Shown here: piece by piece, positions 27,892 through 37,163 of the stretch
Position numbering within the stretch: the first letter of the stretch is position 1
Layout: the number at the start of each line of letters is the position of its first letter
Origin: Maribacter hydrothermalis
GTDB taxonomy: Bacteria; Bacteroidota; Bacteroidia; Flavobacteriales; Flavobacteriaceae
Direction of reading: 5' to 3'
Assembly: GCF_001913155.1 (NCBI RefSeq)
Contig: NZ_CP018760.1
Coordinates: 1,736,001 to 1,800,000 of the forward strand
DNA length: 64,000 nucleotides
The notes under the pieces: model-generated
Database searches by the model: none
What the model was told of the DNA's origin: nothing
Seen by the model: only the letters and a program-made list of their open reading frames with translations
Position numbers and translations under genes: made by a program

Positions 27892-27922
27892 TTGTACAGT
27901 AGGTTTCTCTAGAATAATTTTG
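27892..27922 (+). promoter_or_regulatory. Promoter of the 137-residue membrane protein gene
   Basis: TTG (27892-27894), 20 nt, TAATTTTG (27915-27922), close to the TTG-N19-TAnnTTTG consensus. The ATG is only 9 nt downstream of the box, so the transcript would have almost no leader. Confidence 0.6.
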
Positions 27923-27931
27923 GCCACTTAA

Positions 27932-28345
27932 ATGAATAAGAGTTTTTTAAAGTTACTTCTTTCTCTCTGTGTACTACTTTCAAGTGTATACAGCCCTCTA
28001 TTTGCTAACAACGATTTGGGGCAAAACTCTTTACAAAAAACTGGACAACAATTTTCAGTAGCTGTAAATACTACTAATCAACAACATAAGGCGAACATTA
28101 CAGGTGCTTTAGAGCAAGACAGTAAGATATTAGAAATAGATGTCGCCGAAATAAAAGAAGAGGAAAGTAAAACCAACTTTATTAAAAGTAGTTTTTTCAC
28201 TACCTATATTACTACCGCCTTTTATCTTTTATCATTATTATATTTTTATAGTTATTTAAAGAATAGCAAAAATCTACAAGGGCTATTTACTTTTTTACCA
28301 ACGGCCAATAGGCGGTTTGTGTTATACCAAGTTTTTCGTTTATAA
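27932..28345 (+). CDS. Small membrane protein of unknown function
   Basis: A 137-residue protein with a signal peptide (to about residue 25, ending LFAN), a polar periplasmic segment of about 65 residues, one transmembrane helix at about 97-116 (TTAFYLLSLLYFYSYL) and a short basic tail. I recognise no family. It stands alone between dinB and the second efflux operon with its own promoter. Confidence 0.5.
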   Translation: MNKSFLKLLLSLCVLLSSVYSPLFANNDLGQNSLQKTGQQFSVAVNTTNQQHKANITGALEQDSKILEIDVAEIKEEESKTNFIKSSFFTTYITTAFYLLSLLYFYSYLKNSKNLQGLFTFLPTANRRFVLYQVFRL

Positions 28346-28441
28346 TTAGTATTGAGCATTTGATTTTATCAATATTGCTCTAGTCTTTCACATCCGGTAC
28401 TCTTAACCGTAAGCTATTGCGTCTATAAAGTACCCAAATGT

Positions 28442-28457
28442 AATGCGTGTCCGCATT
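28442..28457. promoter_or_regulatory. 6-bp dyad upstream of RND operon 2
   Basis: AATGCG-TGTC-CGCATT is a perfect inverted repeat 40 nt before the adaptor ATG at 28497. It is a candidate operator. It differs from the dyad used by operon 1, so the two pumps are probably under different control. Confidence 0.35.
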
Positions 28458-28496
28458 TCAAAATTTAAATTTTCCAATCCATTTAATATTAAAATT

Positions 28497-29582
28497 ATGA
28501 CCAAGAGATTTCTCCTGTTCGCAGTCGTGAGTGTTTTGTTTTTTTCAACAAGCTGTGAATCTAAAAAAGAAAAAAAAGAAGAACATGCCAAATTTTTAGT
28601 GACCAGTCCTATAAAAATGGACACGTCTATTACCAAAGATTACGTAAGCCAAATACACTCTATAAGGCATATTGAACTACGAGCTCTTGAGAAAGGATAT
28701 TTGAAGGAAATTCACGTTGATGAGGGTCAAGAGGTGAAAAAAGGGCAAAAAATGTTCAATATTATGCCAAACATATATCAAGCAGATTTACAGAAGGCAA
28801 GCGCAGAAGCTAAGGTTGCAGAAATAGAGCTTCAAAATACACAGTTATTAGCGGACGGTAATGTTGTCTCTAAAAATGAACTTGCTATGGCTAAAGCTAA
28901 TTTAGACAAGGCAAATGCAGAAGTTTCTTTGGCACAAACTCATTTAGGTTTTACGGATATTCGCGCACCTTTTGATGGCATTATGGACCATTTACATGTA
29001 AGGGAGGGGAGTCTTTTAGATGAAGGTGAATTATTGACCACCCTATCGGACAACACTAAAATGTGGGTTTATTTTAATGTGCCAGAAGCTGAATATTTAG
29101 ACTATATCATAAGCACCGATAAAGACGTAAAAAAAGAAGTTGGTCTTCTATTGGCGAATAACAAAGAATTCAACCAAAAAGGAATTGTTGAAACTATAGA
29201 AGGAGAATTCAACAATGAAACGGGCAACATTGCTTTTAGAGCTACTTTTCCTAATCCAGATAAAATATTAAGACACGGAGAAACTGGCAGTATTTTAATG
29301 ACCATCCCTTTTAAAGATGCACTGATAATTCCCCAAAAAGCAACATTTGAAATTTTGGATAAAAAATTCGTTTTTGTTGTAGATCAAAACAATGTTGTAA
29401 AACAACGCGAAATAATCATTGGCGGTGAAATGCCAAATCTTTTTGTAGTAACCAAAGGCTTAAATGAAAAAGATAAAATTCTGCTTGATGGCATACGTAT
29501 GGTTAAAGACAACCAACAAATAGCGTCTGAGTTTGTTGCCCCTAAAAAGGTATTATCGAGCTTAGATCTTTACACAGAATAA
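28497..29582 (+). CDS. RND efflux periplasmic adaptor lipoprotein (operon 2)
   Basis: A 361-residue membrane fusion protein started at ATG 28497; the longer frame from 28443 would add a non-hydrophobic 18 residues before the signal. The signal ends in FSTSC (lipobox). Domains follow the AcrA order: lipoyl half KGYLKEIHVDEGQEVKKGQ, a short hairpin (about 95-140), IRAPFDGIMDHLHVREGSLL, then barrel and proximal domains. First gene of the second three-gene efflux operon. Confidence 0.94.
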   Translation: MTKRFLLFAVVSVLFFSTSCESKKEKKEEHAKFLVTSPIKMDTSITKDYVSQIHSIRHIELRALEKGYLKEIHVDEGQEVKKGQKMFNIMPNIYQADLQKASAEAKVAEIELQNTQLLADGNVVSKNELAMAKANLDKANAEVSLAQTHLGFTDIRAPFDGIMDHLHVREGSLLDEGELLTTLSDNTKMWVYFNVPEAEYLDYIISTDKDVKKEVGLLLANNKEFNQKGIVETIEGEFNNETGNIAFRATFPNPDKILRHGETGSILMTIPFKDALIIPQKATFEILDKKFVFVVDQNNVVKQREIIIGGEMPNLFVVTKGLNEKDKILLDGIRMVKDNQQIASEFVAPKKVLSSLDLYTE

Positions 29583-29603
29583 CAATATCCAAATACATAA
29601 AAA

Positions 29604-32600
29604 ATGTTCAAAAGATTTATTCATAGACCAGTTTTGGCTATTGTTATTTCGGTAATTATAGTTTTTACAGGATTATTGGCAATAAAACAATTACCAATTT
29701 CTCAGTTCCCAGAAATTGCCCCTACTACGGTAAACATTTTCATTGCTTACCCTGGCGCAAGTGCAGATGTACTTATTAATTCAACAATTATTCCTTTAGA
29801 AACTGCCATAAACGGTGTACAAGGTATGCGTTATGTAGCCTCTGATGCTACAAGTGCCGGTGAAGGAACTTTACGTATTATTTTCGAACCTGGTACAGAT
29901 CCCGACCAAGCAGTTGTAAGGGTGAAAACCAGAGTAGATCAAGTAATGCCAAACTTACCTGAATTGGTACAAATGGAAGGGGTAGTAATTACACCTGTAC
30001 AACCAAGTATGTTAATGTACGTAAACCTGTATAGTAATAATGAAGAAGACAACGAGCTTTTTCTTTACAACTATGCGTACACCAAAATTGTACCTGAAAT
30101 TCAACGTATTAACGGTATTGCAAGTGCTCAAATATTAGGTAGTAGAAAATATGCTATGCGTGTGTGGTTAAAACCAGATCGTATGCGTGCCTATAATGTG
30201 TCTGCAGAAGAAGTTATGGAGGCTATGCAAGAACAAAGCATAATTGCCAGACCAGGTAGACTAGGTGGTAGTTCTGGTAAAAAATCGCAATCACTGGAAT
30301 ATGTGCTTACCTATGAAGGGCGGTATAATGAACCTGAGCAATATGAAAACATTATTGTAAGAGCTAACGAAGAAGGTGAAATTTTAAAACTAAAAGATGT
30401 TGCCGAGGTAGAGTTAGGAAGTGAGTTTTTTGATATTTACTCTAACCTAGATGGCCACCCTTCGGCTTCTATGATTCTTAAACAAACTGTAGGTAGTAAT
30501 GGTAAAGATGTAATCGATGCTGTAAAACTTAAGTTAGAAGAACTAAAGGTAAACTTACCTCCTGGTGTAGATTACCAAGTAAGTTACGATGTATCTAACT
30601 TTTTAGATGCCTCAATAGAAAAGGTATTACACACATTAAGAGATGCCTTTATCTTAGTGGCAATTGTAGTATTCCTATTTTTAGGAGATTGGCGTTCTAC
30701 TTTAATACCTATTATTGCAGTACCTGTTTCTTTAATAGGCTCGTTCTTTGTAATGCAAATGTTCGGGTTGTCCATAAACCTAATTACGTTATTTGCTTTA
30801 GTGCTAGCTATTGGTATTGTGGTCGATAACGCCATTGTGGTGGTAGAGGCGGTCCACGTAAAAATGGAAGAAAAAAATTTATCACCCTATAAAGCTTCTT
30901 CAGAAGTATTAGGCGAAATTGGTGGTGCCATTGTAGCCATAACATTGGTTATGGTTTCTGTATTTATTCCTATTTCATTTATGTCTGGCCCAGTTGGGGT
31001 ATTCTACAGGCAATTTTCTATTACCATGGCTGGATCTATTATAATCTCAGCAATTGTAGCACTAACCCTTACTCCTGTTCTTTGCGCTATGATGTTGAAA
31101 AATAACCATGGTAAGGAAAAACGGAAATCTCCAATTGATAAATTTATTAACTGGTTCAATACTGGCTTTGAACGTTTAACCGGAAGTTATGTTAAACTAT
31201 TAAACAAAATTGTAGCAAGGCGCGTAGTTACTTTTGGTATTCTTATTGCTTTCTGTGCAGGTATTTTTATTACTAATAAAACGCTACCTGCTGGTTTTAT
31301 ACCTAACGAAGACCAAGGTATGATCTATGCCATTATTCAAACACCTCCTGGTGCTACTTTAGAGCGTACAAATGATGTTGCTAGAAAACTGCAGAAAATA
31401 TGCGAAGAAATGGAAGGGGTAGAATCGGTTTCTTCTTTGGCTGGTTATGAAATTATGACAGAAGGTAGGGGCTCAAACGCCGGTACCTGTTTAATTAACT
31501 TAAAACCATGGTCCGAACGTAATCATTCGGTGCACGAAATCATGGAAGAATTAGAGGAAGAAACAAAAGACTTAGGCGCGGTAATTGAATATTTTGAACC
31601 TCCTGCTGTTCCAGGTTTTGGTTCTTCTGGCGGATTCTCTATGCGTTTACTTGACAAAACCGAAAACACGGACTATCATGTTTTCGAAAAAATCAACAAC
31701 GATTTTATGAAAGCTCTTGGAGAGCGTGAAGAACTAACCGGACTTTTTACCTTCTACTCTGCTAATTATCCGCAATACGAATTGAAAATCAATAACCAAA
31801 TTGCCATGCAAAAAGGGGTAAGTATTGGTAAAGCAATGGAAAACCTAAACATACTTATAGGTAGTACATATGAGCAAGGTTTTATTCGTTTTGGTAGATT
31901 CTTTAAAGTGTATACCCAAGCCGCGCCCGAGTATAGAGCGCTTCCTTCTGATCTAGAAAAATTGTTTGTAAAGAATGAAGAAGGCGAAATGGTTCCATAT
32001 TCTGCATTCATGTCCATGGAAAAGAAATTGGGACCAAACGAGATTACTAGATACAACCTTTACAACTCTGCAGCCATAAACGGCCTACCTGCAAAAGGGT
32101 TTACCACTGGTGATGCTATTACAGCTATAAAAGAAGTAGCCAAAGAAACCCTTCCAAGAGGTTATGATATTGCTTGGGAAGGATTATCATATGACGAGGC
32201 GAGCAGAGGTAACGAATCGCTATACATCTTTATCGTAGTATTGATTTTCGTTTATTTCGTGCTTGCTGCTCAATACGAAAGTTTTCTACTTCCTTTTGCA
32301 GTAATTCTTTCTTTACCTGTTGGTATTTTCGGCTCTTTCCTTCTGCTAAAAATGACCGGATTGGCAAACGATGTATATGCCCAAATTGGTGTTATTATGC
32401 TTGTTGGTCTCCTTGGTAAAAACGCGGTATTAATTGTTGAATTTGCTGTTCAAAAACAACGACAAGGGGCAACGGTTTTAGAAGCGGCTATTGAAGGCTC
32501 CAAAGCTAGATTTAGGCCAATTTTAATGACCTCTTTTGCATTTATTGCCGGGTTAATCCCTTTAGTAATTGCGTCTGGCGCTGGTGCAATTGGTAACCGT

Positions 32601-32852
32601 ACCATTGGTGGCTCTGCTCTTGGCGGTATGTTAATTGGAACAATATTCGGAGTTATTATAATTCCTGGTCTCTATTTTGTATTTGCCAAACTTGCTGAAG
32701 GAAGAGGTCTAATAAAAGACGAGTCATTTGAGCCAATTTCAGAAGAATTTATACGTGTCAGTGAAGGCGAAGGTAAAACACGCCAAAAGCTTCGTGAGTT
32801 AAAACAAATGATTAAAAAACTAACCAAAAAAGAAGAAAATGATCAAAATTAA
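29604..32852 (+). CDS. RND efflux pump permease, HAE1 type with altered relay (operon 2)
   Basis: A 1082-residue RND pump, 21 nt after its adaptor gene. Organisation matches AcrB: FKRFIHRPVLAIV start, two periplasmic loops, 12 helices, and about 45 extra charged residues at the cytoplasmic C-terminus (KTRQKLRELKQMIKKLTKKE). The TM4 motif reads GIVVDNAIVVV: Asp408 is present but the following Asp found in AcrB and in the first pump here is Asn409. The TM10 Lys (GLLGKNAVLIVEF) is present. The substitution may change proton coupling; it may also be normal for this subfamily. Confidence 0.95.
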   Translation: MFKRFIHRPVLAIVISVIIVFTGLLAIKQLPISQFPEIAPTTVNIFIAYPGASADVLINSTIIPLETAINGVQGMRYVASDATSAGEGTLRIIFEPGTDPDQAVVRVKTRVDQVMPNLPELVQMEGVVITPVQPSMLMYVNLYSNNEEDNELFLYNYAYTKIVPEIQRINGIASAQILGSRKYAMRVWLKPDRMRAYNVSAEEVMEAMQEQSIIARPGRLGGSSGKKSQSLEYVLTYEGRYNEPEQYENIIVRANEEGEILKLKDVAEVELGSEFFDIYSNLDGHPSASMILKQTVGSNGKDVIDAVKLKLEELKVNLPPGVDYQVSYDVSNFLDASIEKVLHTLRDAFILVAIVVFLFLGDWRSTLIPIIAVPVSLIGSFFVMQMFGLSINLITLFALVLAIGIVVDNAIVVVEAVHVKMEEKNLSPYKASSEVLGEIGGAIVAITLVMVSVFIPISFMSGPVGVFYRQFSITMAGSIIISAIVALTLTPVLCAMMLKNNHGKEKRKSPIDKFINWFNTGFERLTGSYVKLLNKIVARRVVTFGILIAFCAGIFITNKTLPAGFIPNEDQGMIYAIIQTPPGATLERTNDVARKLQKICEEMEGVESVSSLAGYEIMTEGRGSNAGTCLINLKPWSERNHSVHEIMEELEEETKDLGAVIEYFEPPAVPGFGSSGGFSMRLLDKTENTDYHVFEKINNDFMKALGEREELTGLFTFYSANYPQYELKINNQIAMQKGVSIGKAMENLNILIGSTYEQGFIRFGRFFKVYTQAAPEYRALPSDLEKLFVKNEEGEMVPYSAFMSMEKKLGPNEITRYNLYNSAAINGLPAKGFTTGDAITAIKEVAKETLPRGYDIAWEGLSYDEASRGNESLYIFIVVLIFVYFVLAAQYESFLLPFAVILSLPVGIFGSFLLLKMTGLANDVYAQIGVIMLVGLLGKNAVLIVEFAVQKQRQGATVLEAAIEGSKARFRPILMTSFAFIAGLIPLVIASGAGAIGNRTIGGSALGGMLIGTIFGVIIIPGLYFVFAKLAEGRGLIKDESFEPISEEFIRVSEGEGKTRQKLRELKQMIKKLTKKEENDQN

Positions 32853-34287
32853 AAAAACCATTAAGCATGTAAAACTGCTTTTAGTGGTTCTTATTAACGT
32901 AGGTGTATTCTATTCCTGTGTACCTACAAAAGATTTGAAAGAGGCAAATAATAATTTGCCTTCACAGTATGTTGATCAAGCAATAGATTCAACAAACAGT
33001 GCCCAATTAAAATGGAAGGATTTTTTCAAAGATGAAAACCTAACAAAACTGATTGACACCGCATTGACTAATAATCAAGAACTACGTATAATGATGCAGC
33101 AAATTGATGTTGCACAAAATGAAGTGAAGGCCAGAAAAGGGGAATATTTACCTTTTATTGGTTATGGTGCTGGTGCCGAGGTTGAAAAAGTTGGAGAATA
33201 TACTCGTAATGGCTCTGTAGAGAAAAACCTGGAAGTTAAAGAAGGTGAAGAATTTCCCGAACCTTTAACTGATTTCTCTGCAGGACTATTTGCTTCTTGG
33301 GAACTTGATGTTTGGAAAAAGCTACGCAACTCTAAAAAAGCTGCAGCTTTAGAATACTTATCTACCATTGAAGGTAAAAACTTTATGGTGACCAGGCTTA
33401 TTGCAGAAATAGCAGATTCTTATTATGAGCTTATTGCATTAGACAATCAATTGGCTATTATTGAACAAAACCTTGAGTTACAAGGCAATGCTCTTAAAAT
33501 GGTACGTTTACAAAAAGAAGCCGCTCGTGCTACTGAACTTGCCGTAAAAAGATTTGAGGCCGAAGTTTTAAAGAATCAAAGCCATAAGTTTGAAGTGCAA
33601 CAAGAAATTGTTGAAATTGAAAACAAGCTTAATTTTTTAATCGGCAGACAACCGCAACAGATTGCTCGTAATTCTGAAGGTTTTACGGATACACAATTGG
33701 ATACAATTTTCTCCGGTATACCTTCCCAATTACTACAAAATAGACCAGATATAAAACAAGCGGAATATGAGTTAGAAGCTGCAAAACTAAATATTAAAGT
33801 GGCAAGGGCAAATTTTTATCCTTCTGTTGGATTAAAAGCTGGGTTAGGCCTACAAGCATTTAAACCTAAGTACTTAACAGAGACCCCGGCATCTTTAATA
33901 TACAGTGCGGTAGGTGATGTTGTTGGACCGCTGATAAATAGAAATGCAATTAAAGCTGATTATAATACTGCTAATGCCAAGCAAATTCAAGCAGTATATG
34001 AATATGAAAAAGCAATTTTAAGCGGTTTTATAGAAGTAACAAATCAATTGTCTAAAATGGAAAATCTAAAGCAGAGTTATGCTTTGAAGGAAAACCAAGT
34101 AGAGGCATTGACAGCATCTATTGATTTATCTACACGGTTATTTCAATCAGCAAGAATTGAATATATTGAAGTATTGTTAACGCAACGTGAAGCACTTGAA
34201 TCTAAAATGGAATTGGTAGAAACTAAAAAAGACCAATTAATGGCAAGGATAAATATTTACCAAGCTTTAGGCGGCGGATGGAAGTAA
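32839..34287 (+). CDS. TolC-like outer membrane efflux lipoprotein (operon 2)
   Basis: A 482-residue outer membrane factor that overlaps the pump gene by 14 nt, which implies coupled translation. The N-terminus is basic, then a hydrophobic signal ending in FYSC (lipobox). Family blocks seen: KWKDFFKDENL, long coiled-coil helices, LLQNRPDIKQAEYELEAA, RANFYPSVGLKAGLG, and the C-terminal INIYQALGGGWK. It completes the second tripartite efflux system. A strong terminator follows at 34317. Confidence 0.94.
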   Translation: MIKIKKTIKHVKLLLVVLINVGVFYSCVPTKDLKEANNNLPSQYVDQAIDSTNSAQLKWKDFFKDENLTKLIDTALTNNQELRIMMQQIDVAQNEVKARKGEYLPFIGYGAGAEVEKVGEYTRNGSVEKNLEVKEGEEFPEPLTDFSAGLFASWELDVWKKLRNSKKAAALEYLSTIEGKNFMVTRLIAEIADSYYELIALDNQLAIIEQNLELQGNALKMVRLQKEAARATELAVKRFEAEVLKNQSHKFEVQQEIVEIENKLNFLIGRQPQQIARNSEGFTDTQLDTIFSGIPSQLLQNRPDIKQAEYELEAAKLNIKVARANFYPSVGLKAGLGLQAFKPKYLTETPASLIYSAVGDVVGPLINRNAIKADYNTANAKQIQAVYEYEKAILSGFIEVTNQLSKMENLKQSYALKENQVEALTASIDLSTRLFQSARIEYIEVLLTQREALESKMELVETKKDQLMARINIYQALGGGWK

Positions 34288-34316
34288 CGGGTTTATAACT
34301 AATAAAAACTAATTTT

Positions 34317-34350
34317 AACCCTAATAGGGATTGAGTCTATTAGGGTTTTT
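34317..34350 (+). terminator. Intrinsic terminator of RND operon 2
   Basis: AACCCTAATAG (34317-34327) pairs perfectly with CTATTAGGGTT (34337-34347), an 11-bp stem with a 9-nt loop followed by a T-run, 30 nt after the outer membrane factor stop. Confidence 0.85.
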
Positions 34351-34510
34351 AATTGTTTTAGAAGTTTTTTTTAGAAAAAACAACTGTTTAATGTTCAATC
34401 TTTTTAATGATTTTTTAAAGTATATGTACAGAACACTTAAACAATACTACTAATCCTATCCGAAAATTTTAACTATAACTGGTATTATTTTAGTTTTATA
34501 GCAAATTCTT

Positions 34511-34543
34511 ATGAAAAAAATATCTCTAAACTACATAAAATGA
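34511..34543 (+). other. Possible 10-codon leader ORF coupled to the PAS gene
   Basis: ATG at 34511 opens a frame encoding MKKISLNYIK that ends at TGA 34541-34543, and that TGA overlaps the ATG of the PAS gene (ATGA). It could be a leader peptide giving translational coupling, or chance in AT-rich DNA. The rest of the 252-nt gap 34288-34539 holds only the operon terminator and weak TAnnTTTG-like boxes near 34490. Confidence 0.3.
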
Positions 34544-35064
34544 TTGATTTAAAAGATTACGACAACGCGGTGATCAAGTTTAGAAAAAGCTTGAGCTTTA
34601 TTATGTTACCCGTTATTTCTTGGGACTTTTATGCTTCTAATTATGAAGAAATAAAACAAACCGAAAAAGATGTTGATTCTTTATTAAGAATAGTTTCTGC
34701 AAATTCTTGGAATATTGATACAAAAATTATCGACACTAAATTAAAAATAGACAAGAATGTTGTTGTAGTAACAGATGCCAAATTAAATATTGTATTTGCT
34801 ACCCAAAATATGTGGAATATGAGCCAATACCGACCTGAAGAAATTATAGGCAAAAGTCCTAAAATGTTTCAAGGTGACTTAACATCTTCAACTACACTGA
34901 AAATTGTTTCTAATGCAATTAAAGAAAAAAAACCTTTTGAGGTTACGGTGGTCAATTATAGAAAAGATGGGTCTACCTATAAGTGCTGGATTCAGGGACA
35001 ACCTGTATTTGATAAAAAAGGTGATGTAGTTAATTTTATAGCTTTTGAGAAAGAAGTTGCTTAA
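34540..35064 (+). CDS. Stand-alone PAS-domain protein
   Basis: A 174-residue cytoplasmic protein. The C-terminal ~105 residues form a PAS domain of the LOV-like type: VVVTDAKLNIVFATQNMWNMSQYRPEEIIGKSPKMFQG, then EVTVVNYRKDGSTYKCWIQGQPVFDKKGDVVNFIAFE. In LOV photoreceptors the segment after GxN contains a photoactive Cys (NCRFLQ); here the equivalent reads SPKMFQ, so no flavin-cysteinyl adduct is expected. The N-terminal 65 residues are helical. There is no output domain, so it may act through a partner. Convergent with pyk. Confidence 0.82.
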   Translation: MIDLKDYDNAVIKFRKSLSFIMLPVISWDFYASNYEEIKQTEKDVDSLLRIVSANSWNIDTKIIDTKLKIDKNVVVVTDAKLNIVFATQNMWNMSQYRPEEIIGKSPKMFQGDLTSSTTLKIVSNAIKEKKPFEVTVVNYRKDGSTYKCWIQGQPVFDKKGDVVNFIAFEKEVA

Positions 35065-35083
35065 TTTTTATAGGCAAAACAGT

Positions 35084-35113
35084 AAAAAGGGTCGCTATGT
35101 TGCGACCCTTTTT
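35084..35113. terminator. Bidirectional intrinsic terminator between PAS gene and pyk
   Basis: AAAAAGGGTCGC (35084-35095) pairs with GCGACCCTTTTT (35102-35113), a 12-bp stem with a 6-nt loop. A/T tracts on both sides make it work in both directions, serving the PAS gene and the minus-strand pyk. Confidence 0.88.
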
Positions 35114-35138
35114 TGTGAAATTATATTTTGAAATCTAA

Positions 35139-36581
35139 CTATATATCGCCAGATTCTATTTCTGTTACTCTTAATGTATTTACCATACCTTTATCTTTCA
35201 TTGGCATAGCAGCAAGACTTATTAGCATATCACCAACTTGCAAATATCCTTTATTGAAGGCAATACGGTTTACATCATCTATAGTATCATCTGTAGAAAC
35301 ATCTTTATCATAGAAAAATGCTTTTACACCCCATAATAAATTTAATTGTGTTAGAATTCTTTTATTAGAGGTGAAAACCAAAATATGTGAACTGGGTCTC
35401 CAAGCAGAAATTTGAAAAGCAGTATATCCACTATTTGTTAAAGTTGAAATAGCTTTTGCTTTAATTTCATTTGCCATTAAAGCCGCATGATAACAAATAG
35501 ATTTTGTAATATATCTTTTTGTTCGAATATGAGGTGGGTCGTGTGGTACATGTATTAAATCTGAACCCTCGACACTCTCAAGAATACTGGCCATTTTTTC
35601 AATTACTTGTACTGGATAATTCCCAACAGAAGTTTCTCCAGACAACATTACAGCATCAGCGCCATCCATAACCGAGTTGGCTACATCATTTACTTCAGCT
35701 CTTGTTGGCGTAAGGCTAGTAATCATTGTTTCCATCATTTGGGTAGCAATAATTACCGGAATTCTAGCTTTTTTAGCACGAAGCACCAATTGCTTTTGAA
35801 TTAACGGTACTTCTTGTGCAGGAACTTCAACACCTAAATCGCCTCGAGCAACCATAAGTCCGTCACAATAAGCAACAATTTTATCAATATTTTCAACTGC
35901 CTCTGGTTTTTCAATCTTGGCTATTATTGGAATTTTATGAGGAGAATGCTTATTGATGATATTTTGAAGGTCAATTAAATCTTGACTAAAACGGACAAAA
36001 GAAAGTGCTATCCAATCTACTTCTAAAGAAATTGCAAATTCAGCATCTTTAATATCCTTTTTTGTTAGAGCAGGTAAAGAAATATTAGTATTTGGTAAGT
36101 TAACACCCTTTTTTGACTTTAACGGTCCGCCTTGTATTACCTTGGCCAGTACTTCATCTTTGCCGTTGGTTTTCACCACTTGAAACATTAATTTACCATC
36201 ATCTAAAAGAATGCGCTCCCCAGCCTTCACATCTCTAGGGAATTCTTTATAATTCATGTAAACTCTTTCTGCAGAACCCTCAAATGGGGCGCCAGTAACA
36301 AATGTTATTTCATCTCCAGGACTTACAACGACATCACCTGCCATTACCCCTACACGTAATTTAGGGCCTTGTAAATCTGCTAAAATGGAAGTATTTGTTT
36401 CCATTTCTGCATTTAATTCACGTATCATGGTTACACGCTCTTTTACATCATCATAATCGGCATGTGAAAAATTTATTCTGAATACATCTACTCCTGCATC
36501 AATCATGCTCCTGAGTACCTCTTTCTTGCTCGTTGCAGGCCCTAATGTGGCTACAATTTTCGTCTTTTTTACAGTTGGCAT
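35139..36581 (-). CDS. pyk: Pyruvate kinase
   Basis: A 480-residue enzyme transferring phosphate from phosphoenolpyruvate to ADP, the last step of glycolysis. Visible: KIVATLGPA and VFRINFSHA at the N-terminus, ADLQGPKLRVG, the IAKIEKPEAVEN block with the catalytic Lys, ARGDLGVEVP with metal-binding residues, and MLSGETSVGNYP. The C-terminal allosteric domain (about 345-480) is present. It begins 2 nt after the IPExxxVDY gene, an arrangement that suggests cotranscription. Confidence 0.97.
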   Translation of the reverse strand: MPTVKKTKIVATLGPATSKKEVLRSMIDAGVDVFRINFSHADYDDVKERVTMIRELNAEMETNTSILADLQGPKLRVGVMAGDVVVSPGDEITFVTGAPFEGSAERVYMNYKEFPRDVKAGERILLDDGKLMFQVVKTNGKDEVLAKVIQGGPLKSKKGVNLPNTNISLPALTKKDIKDAEFAISLEVDWIALSFVRFSQDLIDLQNIINKHSPHKIPIIAKIEKPEAVENIDKIVAYCDGLMVARGDLGVEVPAQEVPLIQKQLVLRAKKARIPVIIATQMMETMITSLTPTRAEVNDVANSVMDGADAVMLSGETSVGNYPVQVIEKMASILESVEGSDLIHVPHDPPHIRTKRYITKSICYHAALMANEIKAKAISTLTNSGYTAFQISAWRPSSHILVFTSNKRILTQLNLLWGVKAFFYDKDVSTDDTIDDVNRIAFNKGYLQVGDMLISLAAMPMKDKGMVNTLRVTEIESGDI

Positions 36582-36583
36582 TT

Positions 36584-37048
36584 TTAAAAAATTAAGTTGT
36601 TTTTGGATTTTAGTTTATCTGTACTTATTTCATACGCTGCCATGACTCGTGGCAACATAAGTATGTTTTTAATTAATTTGCTTGTGTCAAATTCCTTATC
36701 CGTTTCTATTTTTAATAGATAATCAACGTCTTTATACTCAGGTATTAACCTTGGTTTAGTATACGTTGCTTCGTTTTGGAATAAATCATTATTAAGTATT
36801 TGTTGTTGTTCACTGCTGTGGTTAGACACTAATACCCAATACATATCATGAAATTGATCATCCCATTCAAAAAATGGGAATGATTTATTTTCAGCTAGAT
36901 TAAAATTTTTTCTTGCTCTAACAAATCTTGCCTTAATAGTATCATTTAAACCATATACTAAAGCATAATCTTCTAAAGTAGTATGTAATGCGATAACTAT
37001 AAAAGATTCGTCGTAAAAATCTTCATTTATTTTATAAATAGCTGCCAT
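36584..37048 (-). CDS. IPExxxVDY family protein
   Basis: A 154-residue cytoplasmic protein with the motif that names its family, IPEYKDVDY, at about residues 103-111, followed by LLKIE. The family is widespread in Bacteroidota, often beside pyruvate kinase and rnc as here, but has no known function. It ends 2 nt before pyk and lies 115 nt after rnc. Confidence 0.88.
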   Translation of the reverse strand: MAAIYKINEDFYDESFIVIALHTTLEDYALVYGLNDTIKARFVRARKNFNLAENKSFPFFEWDDQFHDMYWVLVSNHSSEQQQILNNDLFQNEATYTKPRLIPEYKDVDYLLKIETDKEFDTSKLIKNILMLPRVMAAYEISTDKLKSKNNLIF

Positions 37049-37126
37049 ACTAAAAGAAAACGGTAAATATAAAACTAATAAGCTTCAATGCCTAGTTTCA
37101 TAAATCGATTAAAACACAACAAAAGT

Positions 37127-37150
37127 TATTAAAATGTTAGCATTTTAATA
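37127..37150 (-). terminator. AT-rich hairpin after rnc, possible weak terminator
   Basis: TATTAAAATG (37127-37136) pairs with CATTTTAATA (37141-37150), 10 bp with a 4-nt loop, just past the rnc stop. The following minus-strand bases include only a short T stretch, so it is at best a weak terminator or a 3' end stabiliser. Confidence 0.4.
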
Positions 37151-37163
37151 TTTTGACTGAAGA

